Below, one piece after another: positions 18,335 through 27,119 of a DNA stretch of 60,161 bases. The notes below the pieces were generated by a model. It was not told the DNA's origin and searched no databases. It saw only the letters and a list, made by a program, of their open reading frames with translations. Source of the stretch: Bradyrhizobium sp. Gha (lineage in GTDB: Bacteria; Pseudomonadota; Alphaproteobacteria; Rhizobiales; Xanthobacteraceae); NCBI RefSeq assembly GCF_900113735.1, contig NZ_FOQM01000046.1:1-60161 (forward strand), given 5' to 3'. The position numbers and the translations under genes were made by a program. How positions within the stretch are numbered: the first letter of the stretch is position 1; every line of letters begins with the position of its first letter.

Positions 18335-19228
18335 TCACGCCAGATAGCGCGTGAGATAGCCTTCCATCGCATAGAGCGCGCAGAGCGCGAGGCTCGACCA
18401 CACGGCGGCGCTGAAATACAGGAACATCCAGGTCAGCTCGCCCTTCCAATGCGCGATGTCGTGGGTCACCACCCAGCGCGTCGAGACGTCATGCAGGCCC
18501 TCGAGCAAGCCGAGAAATCTGCCGCCCTCTTCATGCCCTGCCCGCCAGCGGCTGAGATACATCGGCACGTCGACGGTGACGAGGAAGGCGAGGAAGCAGG
18601 CGATGCCCAGGATTCCCGCGATCAGCGCCCAGCGCACCGGCCCCTGGAATTCCGGCATCAGCCGGCACAGCGCGATGCCGGCGAGGAAGAAGGTCACCGC
18701 CCAGAGCGAGTTCTCGATCGCGTTGAACAGGAAGTTGGTGGTGACCACCGCGTACCAGGAGAAACACTCCGCGATGATGATGACGGGCACGATCGCGAGG
18801 GCGATGTTCACCGCGGTCTCCGCGCCCGTTATGCGGCCGAGCTGATGCAGGATGATCGCCCATTGCGCGGCGAAGCAGACCTCGGCCACGGTCGCGACGG
18901 TGCGGCCGATGAACACGCTCGACAGCCAGGTGTCGAACAGGCAAATGCGCTGCACGTCGGCGCGCGGCAGCACCGAACGGAAGGCGCAGCCGAACACATA
19001 GCCCGCGCACAGCAGGAACATCAGCCCGATATCCGAACCGCCGCCGACGCTGCCGGCCACGCTCGGATAGAACTCGCGGTACAGCATGAACCACACGAGG
19101 ATATTCGCCGCACTGACAAGCGTCAGGGACCCCCACCACCACGCGAGGGGATTCGACCGCGCCTGCCACTGCAACATGTTGAGCTCCGCTGTAGTCGAGA
19201 TGACATCCAACGGTAGCAATTCTGTCAT
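18335..19228 (-). CDS. Polytopic membrane protein of unknown function
   Basis: A 297-residue protein with about seven hydrophobic segments and no family I recognise. Notable are a Trp-rich first segment (NPLAWWWGSL), VLPRADVQRICLFDTWLSSV in a loop, and a conserved-looking HDVSTRWVVTHDIAHWKGEL near the C-terminus, which holds several His residues and could bind a metal or haem. It lies convergent with the binding-protein gene, four bases away, and stands alone. No function can be assigned. Confidence 0.7.
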   Translation of the reverse strand: MTELLPLDVISTTAELNMLQWQARSNPLAWWWGSLTLVSAANILVWFMLYREFYPSVAGSVGGGSDIGLMFLLCAGYVFGCAFRSVLPRADVQRICLFDTWLSSVFIGRTVATVAEVCFAAQWAIILHQLGRITGAETAVNIALAIVPVIIIAECFSWYAVVTTNFLFNAIENSLWAVTFFLAGIALCRLMPEFQGPVRWALIAGILGIACFLAFLVTVDVPMYLSRWRAGHEEGGRFLGLLEGLHDVSTRWVVTHDIAHWKGELTWMFLYFSAAVWSSLALCALYAMEGYLTRYLA

Positions 19229-19337
19229 AAATCCTTCGTTCCACGCGACAAAAATCTGCGTGACGCCACTGTCATAATTCGCCTGCGCGTTGTCATAATC
19301 GCGAACGCGACGATGTTTCGGCGTCTCCGAGAAGATG

Positions 19338-19362
19338 CCGGGGGCGCTGAGTCGGCCCCCGG
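19338..19362 (-). terminator. Probable terminator of the ArsR-SRPBCC operon
   Basis: CCGGGGGC and GCCCCCGG form a perfect 8-bp GC stem with a 9-base loop just downstream of the SRPBCC stop on the minus strand. No long T run follows, so this may be a weak or factor-assisted terminator. Confidence 0.45.
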
Positions 19363-19374
19363 AATCACGCGTTG

Positions 19375-19857
19375 TTATCTTCTCAGCGCGCCGACATAGG
19401 CCGCGAGCTTGTCCAGCGTCTGATAGCCATATTCGACGGCGCCAAAGCCGATCATGCCGTCGCGCTGCTCGGTGCTCGCCGCCAGCTGCCGCATCATCAG
19501 CACGGTCTTGCCGTTGCTCTGTTCGGCAAACGTAAGGGTGAAGCGAAACATGCCGGGATCATCGTCCTGGTCGACGCCATGGTCCATCTCCATCAAGGAC
19601 GGCCGCTCGATGCGGAGGAAGCGCATGCGGTTCGGATAGACGGTACCGTCGGGGCCGATCATGTTGAAGCGCCAGACGCCGCCGACGCGCACATCGATCT
19701 CGAACGTCTCGATCTTGAACCCCTTCGGCCCGAACCAATGCGGCAGGTGCTTCGGATCGGACCACGCCTCGAACACCAGATCGCGTGGCGCGTCGATCAC
19801 GCGCGACATCACGATCTCGCGGTCCATCGACCACTGCGACAGGGCTGGATTCGTCAT
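19375..19857 (-). CDS. SRPBCC (AHSA1-like) domain protein
   Basis: A 160-residue START-like helix-grip protein. It shows the typical AHSA1 pattern VIDAPRDLVFEAWSDPKHLPHW near the start and a closing TLDKLAAYV helix. Such proteins bind hydrophobic ligands, and in bacteria they are commonly paired with an ArsR-type repressor of the same operon, as here (2 bases between the genes). The role is probably ligand binding or stress response; no specific ligand can be named. Confidence 0.85.
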   Translation of the reverse strand: MTNPALSQWSMDREIVMSRVIDAPRDLVFEAWSDPKHLPHWFGPKGFKIETFEIDVRVGGVWRFNMIGPDGTVYPNRMRFLRIERPSLMEMDHGVDQDDDPGMFRFTLTFAEQSNGKTVLMMRQLAASTEQRDGMIGFGAVEYGYQTLDKLAAYVGALRR

Positions 19858-19859
19858 CG

Positions 19860-20273
19860 TCAGGTACCTTTCCGTTTGCTTGGCTTGTGGGTCGTCTTGT
19901 CGGATTTCTTGGCGTTCCTGGACGGGGGCTTGGCGGCGGCCCTCTCCTTCTTAAGCTTCATCACATAGGCCTCGAACCGATCGAGCCTTGCCTCCCAGAT
20001 CGCGCGCTGGTGCTGGAACCAGTCTTCCGCGCTGAGGAGCGCTTCCGGGTCGAGGCGGCAGGTGCGCACGCGGCCCTCCTTCTCCGACAACACGAGACCG
20101 CACGTCTCCAGCACATGGATGTGCTTCATGAGGCTCGGAAGCGCCATGTCGAAGGGACTGGCGAGTTCACCGACCGAGGCCTCGCCGGCACACAGCCGCA
20201 TCACGATTGCCCGCCGCGTGGGGTCGGCAAGTGCTGCGAAAACCTGGTCGAGCTGGGATAATTGGTTAGCCAT
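19860..20273 (-). CDS. ArsR-family winged-helix repressor of the SRPBCC pair
   Basis: A 137-residue regulator with a winged-helix domain in residues 1-95: ALADPTRRAIVMRL, then the recognition helix region SLMKHIHVLETCGLV. A Lys-rich tail follows (about 112-137). It lacks the ELCVCDL metal site of classical ArsR proteins, so it is unlikely to be a metal sensor. It is the first gene of a two-gene operon with the SRPBCC protein. One copy of a GTTAGC...GCTAAC palindrome covers its own start codon and another lies 50 bases upstream, so autorepression is likely. Confidence 0.85.
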   Translation of the reverse strand: MANQLSQLDQVFAALADPTRRAIVMRLCAGEASVGELASPFDMALPSLMKHIHVLETCGLVLSEKEGRVRTCRLDPEALLSAEDWFQHQRAIWEARLDRFEAYVMKLKKERAAAKPPSRNAKKSDKTTHKPSKRKGT

Positions 20274-20331
20274 TCAGCTAACTATAGGACCATCGTGATC
20301 CGGCGTCAACAATTGTTAGCCCATAGGCTAA
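20265..20331. promoter_or_regulatory. Twin palindromic operators 50 bp apart upstream of the ArsR gene
   Basis: GTTAGC-N6-GCTAAC (20265-20282) and TTAGCC-N4-GGCTAA (20316-20331) share the TTAGC/GCTAA arms, and their centres are 50 bp apart. The first spans the ATG of the ArsR gene. The spacing is close to five helical turns, which suits cooperative binding by dimers on one face of the DNA. Confidence 0.65.
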
Positions 20332-20439
20332 GTTTTATCGTGGGGCCGGTGGAACCGACAACGCGCAATCGTGAATTGGACGCCAAGCCCGCCCCGCTAA
20401 GATCGTCACCGGGGCCGCAACCGCATCATCAGAGAGAAC

Positions 20440-21624
20440 GTGACGTCTGTTGTCATCTCACCGCAAATCACCCGGCGATCCCTCGCCCGCGCCGCTCTTC
20501 TGCCCTTTGCGGCGACCCTTGCCGGGCCGCGTCGCGCCTGGGCGGATTCGGAGATGATCGCGCAGATGCGCGATATCGTCGCCGCCGAGCTCGCGCCCAC
20601 AGCGACCTCAGACTATCCGGGCGGCCTCGCCGCCGCGCTGTATGCCGGCGGGCACGTCGAATTCTTCACCTACGGCTTTGCCGACGATGCCACCAAGCGG
20701 CCGGTGACGCCGGACACGCTGTTCAACCTCGCCTCCTTGCGAAAACCGTTCGAGGCGGCGCTGGTGGCATCAGGCATCCTCCGCGGCGAACTACGGCGCG
20801 ACGATCCTCTGCCGAAATACCTGCCGGAGCTCACCGGCGACTACGTCCGACACATCACCGTCGGCGAGCTCGCCACGCATACGTCAGGGCTGTTGCTGCC
20901 GACCGATCACCCGCCCTGGCCTGATGATTCCTACTCGCAGGCGGAGTTCATCGAGATGCTTAACGCCTTCGCGCCGCCCGCGGGCGTCACGCCGGGCAAG
21001 CAGCGCATCTACAGCCATGCCGGCTATGTGCTGCTTCAGCTGGTGCTCGAGCGCTGCTACCGCACGCCGATCGCGAAGCTGATCGAGAGCCGCGTCCTCA
21101 CACCGCTTGGCATGCACGCGACGTTCCTGCCGGAGCGCGGAGCGGACAATCGCGCGATCATGGACGAGACTGCGATGCGGCTGGCGGTGCAGGGCTATTC
21201 CGACCAGGGCACAGCCATCGGCCCGATCGGCAACCAGCAGAGCTATTTCGATTTCCCCGGCACCGGCCAAATGTTCTCGTCCGCGCGGGACCTCTCCACC
21301 TTCGTCGCGGCGAGCGTCGACGGCCGCTCGATCGGTCCGCACTTGCGTGAGGCGCTGCGGTTGACACAGCGCGAAAGTTTCCGCGTCGACCAGACGTTTG
21401 AGCAGGCTACGTTCGGGCAGGCCATGGCGTGGGAGACCGTACACCTGCCGGGTGTCACCGTCGTCGACAAGCCCGGCGGCCTCAACAATGCGTCGGGCTA
21501 TATGGGCCTCGTACCTGCATACCGGATCGGCATCGTGCTGCTCGCCAATCGTGGCGAATATCCGCACGAGATCGCCCGCTACAAGATCCTGCCCGCGCTG
21601 GCCCGGCTGGTGGCAGCGCAGTGA
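20440..21624 (+). CDS. Beta-lactamase-family serine hydrolase, Tat-exported
   Basis: A 394-residue class C beta-lactamase/esterase-like enzyme. The N-terminus has a twin-arginine signal (TRRSLARAALLPFA, cleavage near AWA at 35). The catalytic SxxK is SLRK at 99-102, a YSHAGY segment stands where YxN is usual, and DKPGG near 345 replaces the KTG box. Such enzymes include esterases, transesterases and peptidases of the periplasm, and true beta-lactam activity is not implied. The start is GTG 20440. It is divergent from the ArsR gene, and the twin operators lie between. Confidence 0.82.
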   Translation: MTSVVISPQITRRSLARAALLPFAATLAGPRRAWADSEMIAQMRDIVAAELAPTATSDYPGGLAAALYAGGHVEFFTYGFADDATKRPVTPDTLFNLASLRKPFEAALVASGILRGELRRDDPLPKYLPELTGDYVRHITVGELATHTSGLLLPTDHPPWPDDSYSQAEFIEMLNAFAPPAGVTPGKQRIYSHAGYVLLQLVLERCYRTPIAKLIESRVLTPLGMHATFLPERGADNRAIMDETAMRLAVQGYSDQGTAIGPIGNQQSYFDFPGTGQMFSSARDLSTFVAASVDGRSIGPHLREALRLTQRESFRVDQTFEQATFGQAMAWETVHLPGVTVVDKPGGLNNASGYMGLVPAYRIGIVLLANRGEYPHEIARYKILPALARLVAAQ

Positions 21625-21634
21625 ATCACCTGCG

Positions 21635-22339
21635 TCACACCGAGCGCGTCAGTCCGCCGTCGACGCGGATGTTCTGCCCTGTGATGTAGGCTGCGCCGTC
21701 GGAAGCCAGGAACGAGATCGTCGCCGCGATCTCCTCCACCTTGCCGTAGCGTTTCAGCGGCACGCTGTCGCGGCGCGCGTCGGTCTGCGGCAGGCTGTCG
21801 ATCCAGCCCGGCAGGACGTTGTTCATGCGGATGTTGTCGGCCGCATGGGTGTCGGTGAAGATCTTTGTGAAGGCAGCAAGGCCTGCACGGAACACCGCGG
21901 AGGTCGGAAACATCGAACTGGGTTCGAACGCCCAGGCGGACGAGATATTGATGATGGCGCCGCCCTTCTGCGTCTGCATCGCGGGCATCACCAGCCTGAC
22001 CGGACGGATTACGTTAAGCAGATAGGTGTCGAGGCCGAGATGCCACTGCTCGTCGGTAATTTCGGTGATGGCGGCGCGCGGCCCATGACCGGCGCTGTTG
22101 ACGAGCACGTCGATGCGCCCCCATTTCCCCAGCGCCCCATCGACGAGGCGTTTCAGATCGTCATTGGACTTGTTCGAGCCGGTCACACCGAACCCGCCGA
22201 GTTCGGCCGCGAGCGCCTCGCCCTTGCCGGAGGACGACAGGATGGCGATGCGGAAGCCGTCGGCTGCGAGCCGCCGCGCAGCCCCGGCTCCCATGCCGCT
22301 GCCGCCTGCGGTGACGAGTGCGACTTTCTCTGCTGCCAT
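21635..22339 (-). CDS. SDR-family protein with a non-canonical active site
   Basis: A 234-residue short-chain dehydrogenase-like protein with an intact cofactor loop (TAGGSGMGAG) and NSAGHG. The YxxxK motif, however, is read as SAVFR: Ser stands for the catalytic Tyr and Arg for Lys, within MFPTSAVFRAGLAAFTK. It may bind NADPH without ordinary dehydrogenase chemistry or use other residues. The start is ATG 22339, where the nucleotide-binding strand begins; the in-frame extension upstream to 22744 overlaps the divergent acetyltransferase gene and has no family character. It converges with the serine hydrolase gene. Confidence 0.8.
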   Translation of the reverse strand: MAAEKVALVTAGGSGMGAGAARRLAADGFRIAILSSSGKGEALAAELGGFGVTGSNKSNDDLKRLVDGALGKWGRIDVLVNSAGHGPRAAITEITDEQWHLGLDTYLLNVIRPVRLVMPAMQTQKGGAIINISSAWAFEPSSMFPTSAVFRAGLAAFTKIFTDTHAADNIRMNNVLPGWIDSLPQTDARRDSVPLKRYGKVEEIAATISFLASDGAAYITGQNIRVDGGLTRSV

Positions 22340-22462
22340 GACCTGATATCCCTGTGATAGCGTTGAGGCGAGCCCAAGGTCCAGTCTGCGATGGCTCAGC
22401 CAGTCATCAGACCTTCTACAGCCGGACTTGCCCAAAGGTCCATTGCCGCGAGGCCACGCGAC

Positions 22463-23305
22463 ATGAACGATTTGCAGATCCGCAATTTGCGGCCCGACGA
22501 GATCTCCGTCGCGATCGACTGGGCCGCGGCCGAGGGCTGGAACCCCGGCTTTGCCGATGCGGCCTGTTTCGCAATCCCTGATGCGCGAGGTTTCTTCGTC
22601 GGCGAGATCGACGGCGCGCCGGTCGCAACCATCTCCTGCGTCACCTATGGCGACAGCTTCGCCTTCATCGGCTTCTACATCGTGCGGCCAGGCTTTCGCG
22701 GCAGGGGGCACGGTCTCCGAATCTGGAATGCCGCGATTGCGCACGCGGGCTCGCGCGTGATCGGTCTCGACGGAGTCGTGGCACAGCAGGACAATTACAG
22801 GAAGTCCGGCTTCCAGCTGGCTTACGCCAATATCCGCTACAGCGGCATCGTTGCCGCGCCGGCGAAGCCGCCTCCCGAAATTGTTGCGATCGACACGATC
22901 CCATTTGGGCTTGTGCAGGCCGTCGACGCCACCGTCTTCCCTGCCCCGCGCCCGGCCTTCCTGCGCGCCTGGATCAACTCACCTGGACACGTTGGCCGCG
23001 CACTGATGCGCGACGGCAAGCTTGCCGCCTGGGGCGTGATCCGGCCCTGCCGGACCGGCCGCAAGATCGGCCCGCTGGTAGCCGATGACCGCGCAGCTGC
23101 GGAGGCCGTGTTGCAGGCTTTGCTGGCGAGCCCCGGAAGCAACGAGATTGTGCTCGACACCCCCGCTGTGAACCGCGATGCTATAGCGCTTGCGGAATCG
23201 CTCAAGCTGAAGCCGACGTTCGAAACGGCACGAATGTACACTGGACCGATCGGGTCACTGCGGCTCGACCGCGTGTTCGGAGTAACCAGTTTTGAGCTGG
23301 GGTAG
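22463..23305 (+). CDS. GNAT-family N-acetyltransferase (two-domain)
   Basis: A 280-residue protein. The N-terminal GNAT domain (about 1-130) has the acetyl-CoA loop FRGRGHGLRIW and a following VAQQDNYRKSGF helix-strand. The C-terminal half (about 135-280) is the second domain seen in the YitH/HolE-like acetyltransferase group. The substrate is unknown. ATG 22463 is preferred to 22391 because the alignment to the first beta strand (LQIRNLRPDEI) starts there. It is divergent from the SDR gene. Confidence 0.82.
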   Translation: MNDLQIRNLRPDEISVAIDWAAAEGWNPGFADAACFAIPDARGFFVGEIDGAPVATISCVTYGDSFAFIGFYIVRPGFRGRGHGLRIWNAAIAHAGSRVIGLDGVVAQQDNYRKSGFQLAYANIRYSGIVAAPAKPPPEIVAIDTIPFGLVQAVDATVFPAPRPAFLRAWINSPGHVGRALMRDGKLAAWGVIRPCRTGRKIGPLVADDRAAAEAVLQALLASPGSNEIVLDTPAVNRDAIALAESLKLKPTFETARMYTGPIGSLRLDRVFGVTSFELG

Positions 23306-23457
23306 TACCCATTTTGAGTTAGTCCGTTCCGGCTTGAAAATTGTAATCTGCTTCACGTCCCCGCGGCGACGTGCCGTGTATCGTGTTGCATCCGCCGATT
23401 TTGTCGGACGGCGCGATCGTCATTTTCGGATCGTCGATATTTTATGCGGGGGAATTC

Positions 23458-23772
23458 ATGCCCGAATCCAGAAGCAAGGCTCGTTTTTCTCAGCCCACGG
23501 CGGATGACACACAGCGCCTCGGGATCGCCGCCGCGTTGGTGCTTGCCGTCGTGACCGCCCTCGGGCTTCACACGCTCGCCTCGGCGCCTGCGATACGGGA
23601 GGCCGCCCGGGCGGAGCTCGCACGTGTGATTGCCGATGAGGATCGGGATGTCTGCGGGCAGTTCGGGCTGCGGCCGGAGACGAGCGCATTTGCGGCTTGC
23701 AGCCGCGAGCTCGCGAATATCAGGCGAAAGCAGTCCGACCGCGACCAGGCGGCAGCGGCAGGCATCCTGTAG
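23458..23772 (+). CDS. Small single-pass membrane protein, hypothetical
   Basis: A 104-residue protein with one hydrophobic helix (about 22-40) and a soluble tail that holds two Cys (VCGQFGLRP and AACSREL), ending in RKQSDRDQAAAAGIL. I recall similar proteins in Bradyrhizobium without assigned function. The start is ATG 23458 with GCGGGGG before it; an in-frame upstream start at 23371 would add 29 unlikely residues. It converges with the secreted protein gene, 25 bases away. Confidence 0.72.
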   Translation: MPESRSKARFSQPTADDTQRLGIAAALVLAVVTALGLHTLASAPAIREAARAELARVIADEDRDVCGQFGLRPETSAFAACSRELANIRRKQSDRDQAAAAGIL

Positions 23773-23797
23773 CGAGCCGCGAAAAACCGTGCGCTGC

Positions 23798-24247
23798 CTA
23801 GTAGCAGCGCGTGATGTTGACGGTGTGCTCGGCACCGCCACGGCCGGGCACCGTCACCTGCTCCGTCGGACAACTCGACACATAAGGCCGGTCGGAGGGC
23901 ACGACGTTCGGCGGGAAGCGATGCGCCCAGTCCCAGGGAACGTCGTAGGTGTAGGTGTAGCGAACGTCGTTGGTGATGGGCCCGGCATCGGCGAACGGTT
24001 CGCTGTACGCCGCTCCGTCGTTGAAGAAGCCGCCGCCGCCCGGCCAGTAGACCCAGGGATTGCTGAAGTTGCGGCCGCGGAACCGCGCGCCCGGCCCGAT
24101 CGGCGGATGCGCCATCGCGCCGGACCGCACTGCGGCGACCCCGTGGGGGGCGACGCCGCCCGGTCGTGCAAAACTTTCGCCGGCGCCAAGGAGCAGCGCG
24201 GCTGCGCTGAACGAGGCGAGCAAGGCCCCATGTGATCTGGACATCAT
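23798..24247 (-). CDS. Secreted protein of unknown function
   Basis: A 149-residue protein with a signal peptide (hydrophobic run about 9-23, cleavage near SFA) and a Gly/Pro/Tyr-rich mature part that includes RNFSNPWVYWPGGGGFFN. The end has CPTEQVTVPGRGGAEHT followed by NITRCY, leaving two Cys that may form a disulfide. No family is recognised. The start at the double ATG near 24247 is uncertain by one codon. Confidence 0.7.
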   Translation of the reverse strand: MMSRSHGALLASFSAAALLLGAGESFARPGGVAPHGVAAVRSGAMAHPPIGPGARFRGRNFSNPWVYWPGGGGFFNDGAAYSEPFADAGPITNDVRYTYTYDVPWDWAHRFPPNVVPSDRPYVSSCPTEQVTVPGRGGAEHTVNITRCY

Positions 24248-24469
24248 GATACGCACCACACTCGTTTGGCTTCGCGCTCCCCAGTGCACGCTAGGCCGGT
24301 CCGTCGTCCGCCCGCAAACCTATAATTAATTATTGGTTAAGGCACGGGATTAACGCGGACCCGGGTGCGGCAGAACGCCTGGAGGCGACCATGGCTCGAG
24401 ATCGTGTGTTGCATGTGGGGCAAAACACGCCATCCCTTGGTCGATCCCATCGACCAGAAATATTCTCCT

Positions 24470-24960
24470 TTACCGAAATTCGGAAATGGCGTATGTGTCG
24501 CGGCAACCCGGCCCAAGGAAGAGGGGCGTATCGCGATCGTCACGACGCGGGCCGGGCGGCGGTGGGCGTGGGCCACATCGGCGCGAAGGGTTTTGCAGGG
24601 CGGGCGACCGTGAGCGAGACCATCGCGCAAACGACCGGTGTGATCCGCGTACGGCAAAATCGTGTGGTCCTGGCGCCCGGCGTCTGTGCGTCAAGGCTCG
24701 TGGTGATGCGTGTGGCCCAACCGGGTCCTCGTGTCAGTCATCTGCGAGACGACGGGGGCAATAGTGCATCGCTCCCCGGGGAGATCACGACATAAACCGT
24801 CAAACCACTGCGCAGGGAAGGCCGGATGTTGGGCTTCACCTGTATGCCGCTGTGCAAATTTTTGTAGCGCAGAATATCGCACAGTGGACCGCGGGTGCGA
24901 GGTCAGCACCCGGTCTTCCCTGCACCCTCTTTCAGACGAGGGTAAGGCGACAAAGCAAAG
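24470..24960. repeat. Conserved-looking structured intergenic element, candidate noncoding RNA or multicopy repeat
   Basis: It lies in a 972-base stretch (24248-25219) without a convincing gene. Inverted arms are GCAGGGAAGGCCGG (24812-24825) with CCGGTCTTCCCTGC (24910-24923, one mismatch), CTGTGC (24850-24855) with GCACAG (24879-24884), GGTGC (24894-24898) with GCACC (24906-24910, overlapping the outer arm by one base), and the perfect palindrome CTCCCCGGGGAG (24772-24783). I recall very similar sequence in many places in Bradyrhizobium genomes, often annotated as short spurious proteins. The boundaries are estimates. Outside it I see only the phosphodiesterase ribosome site. Confidence 0.55.
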
Positions 24961-25219
24961 CTCGGGCGAGATGCCGCGAGGATGCGAAGACATGTCTGCA
25001 ATGAAGATGCGAGTTGGAGACGCGACGCCGATGCACCTTGCTCTCGATTTGGAAGCAGTTGTGCCCGGAAACTCAGCTCTCGCCGCTGACCTCTCCCCCT
25101 CCCCCTCACTTCTGGCGCGCTCGCCCGCTCCTGTAACAAAACTGTCGTACTGCAAAACTAAACGATTGCCTGGGGGCCGCGGTTCGGCGGCCGAGCCGCT
25201 TCACCGCTAGGAGATTTTG

Positions 25220-27076
25220 ATGCGCCGTTCACTGGTGTTGCTGTCAGCCGGACTGACAGTGCTGTCCTCCGGATTTGCCTTCGCCGAGAACAACACGCCC
25301 CGCAACCTGATCCTGTTCATTCCCGACGGGCTGCGCGCGCTGAAGATCACCCCCGAAACCGCACCCGCCATGGCTGAGGTCCGCGACAAGGGCGTGAACT
25401 TCAAGAACTCGCACTCGTTGTTCCCGACATTCACCATGGCCAACGGCTCGGCGATGTCGACCGGCCATTATCTCGGCGACACCGGCGTGTACTCCAATAC
25501 GATCTGGACCAACTACATCTCGAGTCCGGCCGGCGACACCGTGGTCCCCTTCATCGAGAACGACGCCGTCCTCGGCGACATCGACGAGCACTTCAAAGGC
25601 AATTATCTCAACGAAGAGACCGTCTTGCAGATGGCCCGCGACCAGGGCCTCAGCACCGCGGCGATCGGCAAGGTCGGCCCCACCTATCAGTGGGACCACA
25701 CCGATCATCCGGAGAAGACGGGCAAGCACTCGATCATCATCGACGATTCCACCGGAAGCAAGGCCGGCGTCGCGCTGTCGGACGAGATGAAGGACGCGCT
25801 GACCAAGGCAGGTCTCGCCCTCACCGCTCCCGGCCGCGGCGACAACGGCAAGGCGGGCGATGCCAGGACGCCCGGCACCACCTCGGCCAATTTGGTGCAG
25901 CAGGCCTATTTCGCCGACGTCGCCACCAAGGTGGTGCTGCCGATGTTCAAGGCGCGCAACAAGCCGTTCGTGCTGGTGTTCTGGTCCCGCGACCCGGACG
26001 GCACCCAGCACAACCAGGGCGACAGCCTCAACCAGATCCTGCCGGGCATCAACGGCCCGAGCACGATGGCGAGCATCAAGAACGCCGACAACAACCTCGC
26101 CCAGATCCGCAAGGCGCTGGACGAGCTTGGGCTCGCCGCCAACACCAACATCATGATCCAGGCCGACCACGGCTTCTCGACCATCTCGAAAGAGAGCAAG
26201 ACCAGCCCCTCGGCCAAGATCAGCTATGACGACACGCCGAAGGATTTCTTGCCGATGGGCTTCCTGGCGATCGACCTTGCCAAGGCGCTCGACCTGCCGC
26301 TGTTCGACCCCAACGACAAGAACGCGGCCGTCACCGGCCGCGCCCATCCGAAGGCCGGCAACGGCGTGCTCGGCAAGGATCCGACCAAGCCCGATCTCGT
26401 CCTCGCCACAAACGGCGGCTCGGACCTGATCTACCTGCCGAACAAGGACAAGAAGCTGGCGGCCAAGACGGTCAAGGCGCTGCTGGAGCAGGACTACGTC
26501 TCCGGGCTGTTCGTCGACGACCAGCTCGGCCGCATCCCCGGCACCCTGCCGCTGTCGCGCATCAATCTGCGTGGCAAGGCGGCGACGCCGACGCCTGCGA
26601 TCGTGGTCAACTTCCGCTCCTATGCCAGCGAATGCGGCGAGGCACCGACCAATTGCTCGGTGCAGGTGGCCGATACGGTGCTGCGCCAGGGCCAGGGCAT
26701 GCATGGCAGCTTCAGCCGGGGCGACACCTACAACTTCATGGCTGCGATCGGTCCGGACTTCAAAGCCGGGTTCGTCGACGAGCTGCCGGTCAGCAATGCC
26801 GATGTCGGCGTGACCGCGGCCCAGCTTCTCGGCCTGCGCGGCTCGCAGAACGGCGGCCTGGTCGGCCGGGTGATGTCGGAAGCACTGCCCAACGGCCTCG
26901 TGCCGAAGGCGTACAAGGTGGTCGAGAAGTCGAAGGCGAAGTCCGAGAATGGTCTGGAGACCGTGCTCATCGTCCAGCGGGTCGGAAGCCAGCGCTATTT
27001 CGACGCCGCCGGATTCCCGGGCCGCACGCTGGGCCTCGAGCCTGAAGCCGGCAAACAAAAAACGGCGGGGCGATAG
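25220..27076 (+). CDS. Secreted type I phosphodiesterase/nucleotide pyrophosphatase (alkaline phosphatase superfamily)
   Basis: A 618-residue periplasmic enzyme. A signal peptide ends near residue 22 (FAFA). Metal and nucleophile sites are IPDG (Asp36) and FPTFTMANGSAMSTG, with Thr72 the likely nucleophile. Further metal ligands lie in SRDPDGTQHNQGDS and QADHGFS. The fold hydrolyses phosphodiester or phosphomonoester bonds with two zinc ions. It is longer than the usual 400-450 residues because of inserts in the second half. The start is ATG 25220, with TAGGAG 8 bases upstream. A strong hairpin follows the stop. Confidence 0.87.
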   Translation: MRRSLVLLSAGLTVLSSGFAFAENNTPRNLILFIPDGLRALKITPETAPAMAEVRDKGVNFKNSHSLFPTFTMANGSAMSTGHYLGDTGVYSNTIWTNYISSPAGDTVVPFIENDAVLGDIDEHFKGNYLNEETVLQMARDQGLSTAAIGKVGPTYQWDHTDHPEKTGKHSIIIDDSTGSKAGVALSDEMKDALTKAGLALTAPGRGDNGKAGDARTPGTTSANLVQQAYFADVATKVVLPMFKARNKPFVLVFWSRDPDGTQHNQGDSLNQILPGINGPSTMASIKNADNNLAQIRKALDELGLAANTNIMIQADHGFSTISKESKTSPSAKISYDDTPKDFLPMGFLAIDLAKALDLPLFDPNDKNAAVTGRAHPKAGNGVLGKDPTKPDLVLATNGGSDLIYLPNKDKKLAAKTVKALLEQDYVSGLFVDDQLGRIPGTLPLSRINLRGKAATPTPAIVVNFRSYASECGEAPTNCSVQVADTVLRQGQGMHGSFSRGDTYNFMAAIGPDFKAGFVDELPVSNADVGVTAAQLLGLRGSQNGGLVGRVMSEALPNGLVPKAYKVVEKSKAKSENGLETVLIVQRVGSQRYFDAAGFPGRTLGLEPEAGKQKTAGR

Positions 27077-27084
27077 CCCCACCA

Positions 27085-27109
27085 TTCGCGCCCTCAATGA
27101 GGGCGCGAA
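27085..27109. terminator. Bidirectional terminator between convergent genes
   Basis: TTCGCGCCCTC-AAT-GAGGGCGCGAA is a perfect 11-bp stem with a three-base loop, nine bases after the phosphodiesterase stop and eleven bases before the convergent stop. AAAT and GAAT flanks give short A/T runs on both strands. Confidence 0.85.
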
Positions 27110-27119
27110 AATCCTTCAA

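Noticed and set aside
21635..22744. Long N-terminal extension of the SDR gene
   Set aside because: The first 135 residues are antisense to the acetyltransferase gene and lack family character; the Rossmann strand begins at ATG 22339.
24710..25210. A 166-residue frame in the gene-free stretch
   Set aside because: It reads through the inverted repeats of the structured element and has no hydrophobic or conserved segment; I treat the stretch as noncoding.
25244..27097. A 617-residue minus-strand open frame
   Set aside because: It is antisense to the phosphodiesterase gene, which has signal peptide, metal motifs and ribosome site; the shadow has none.
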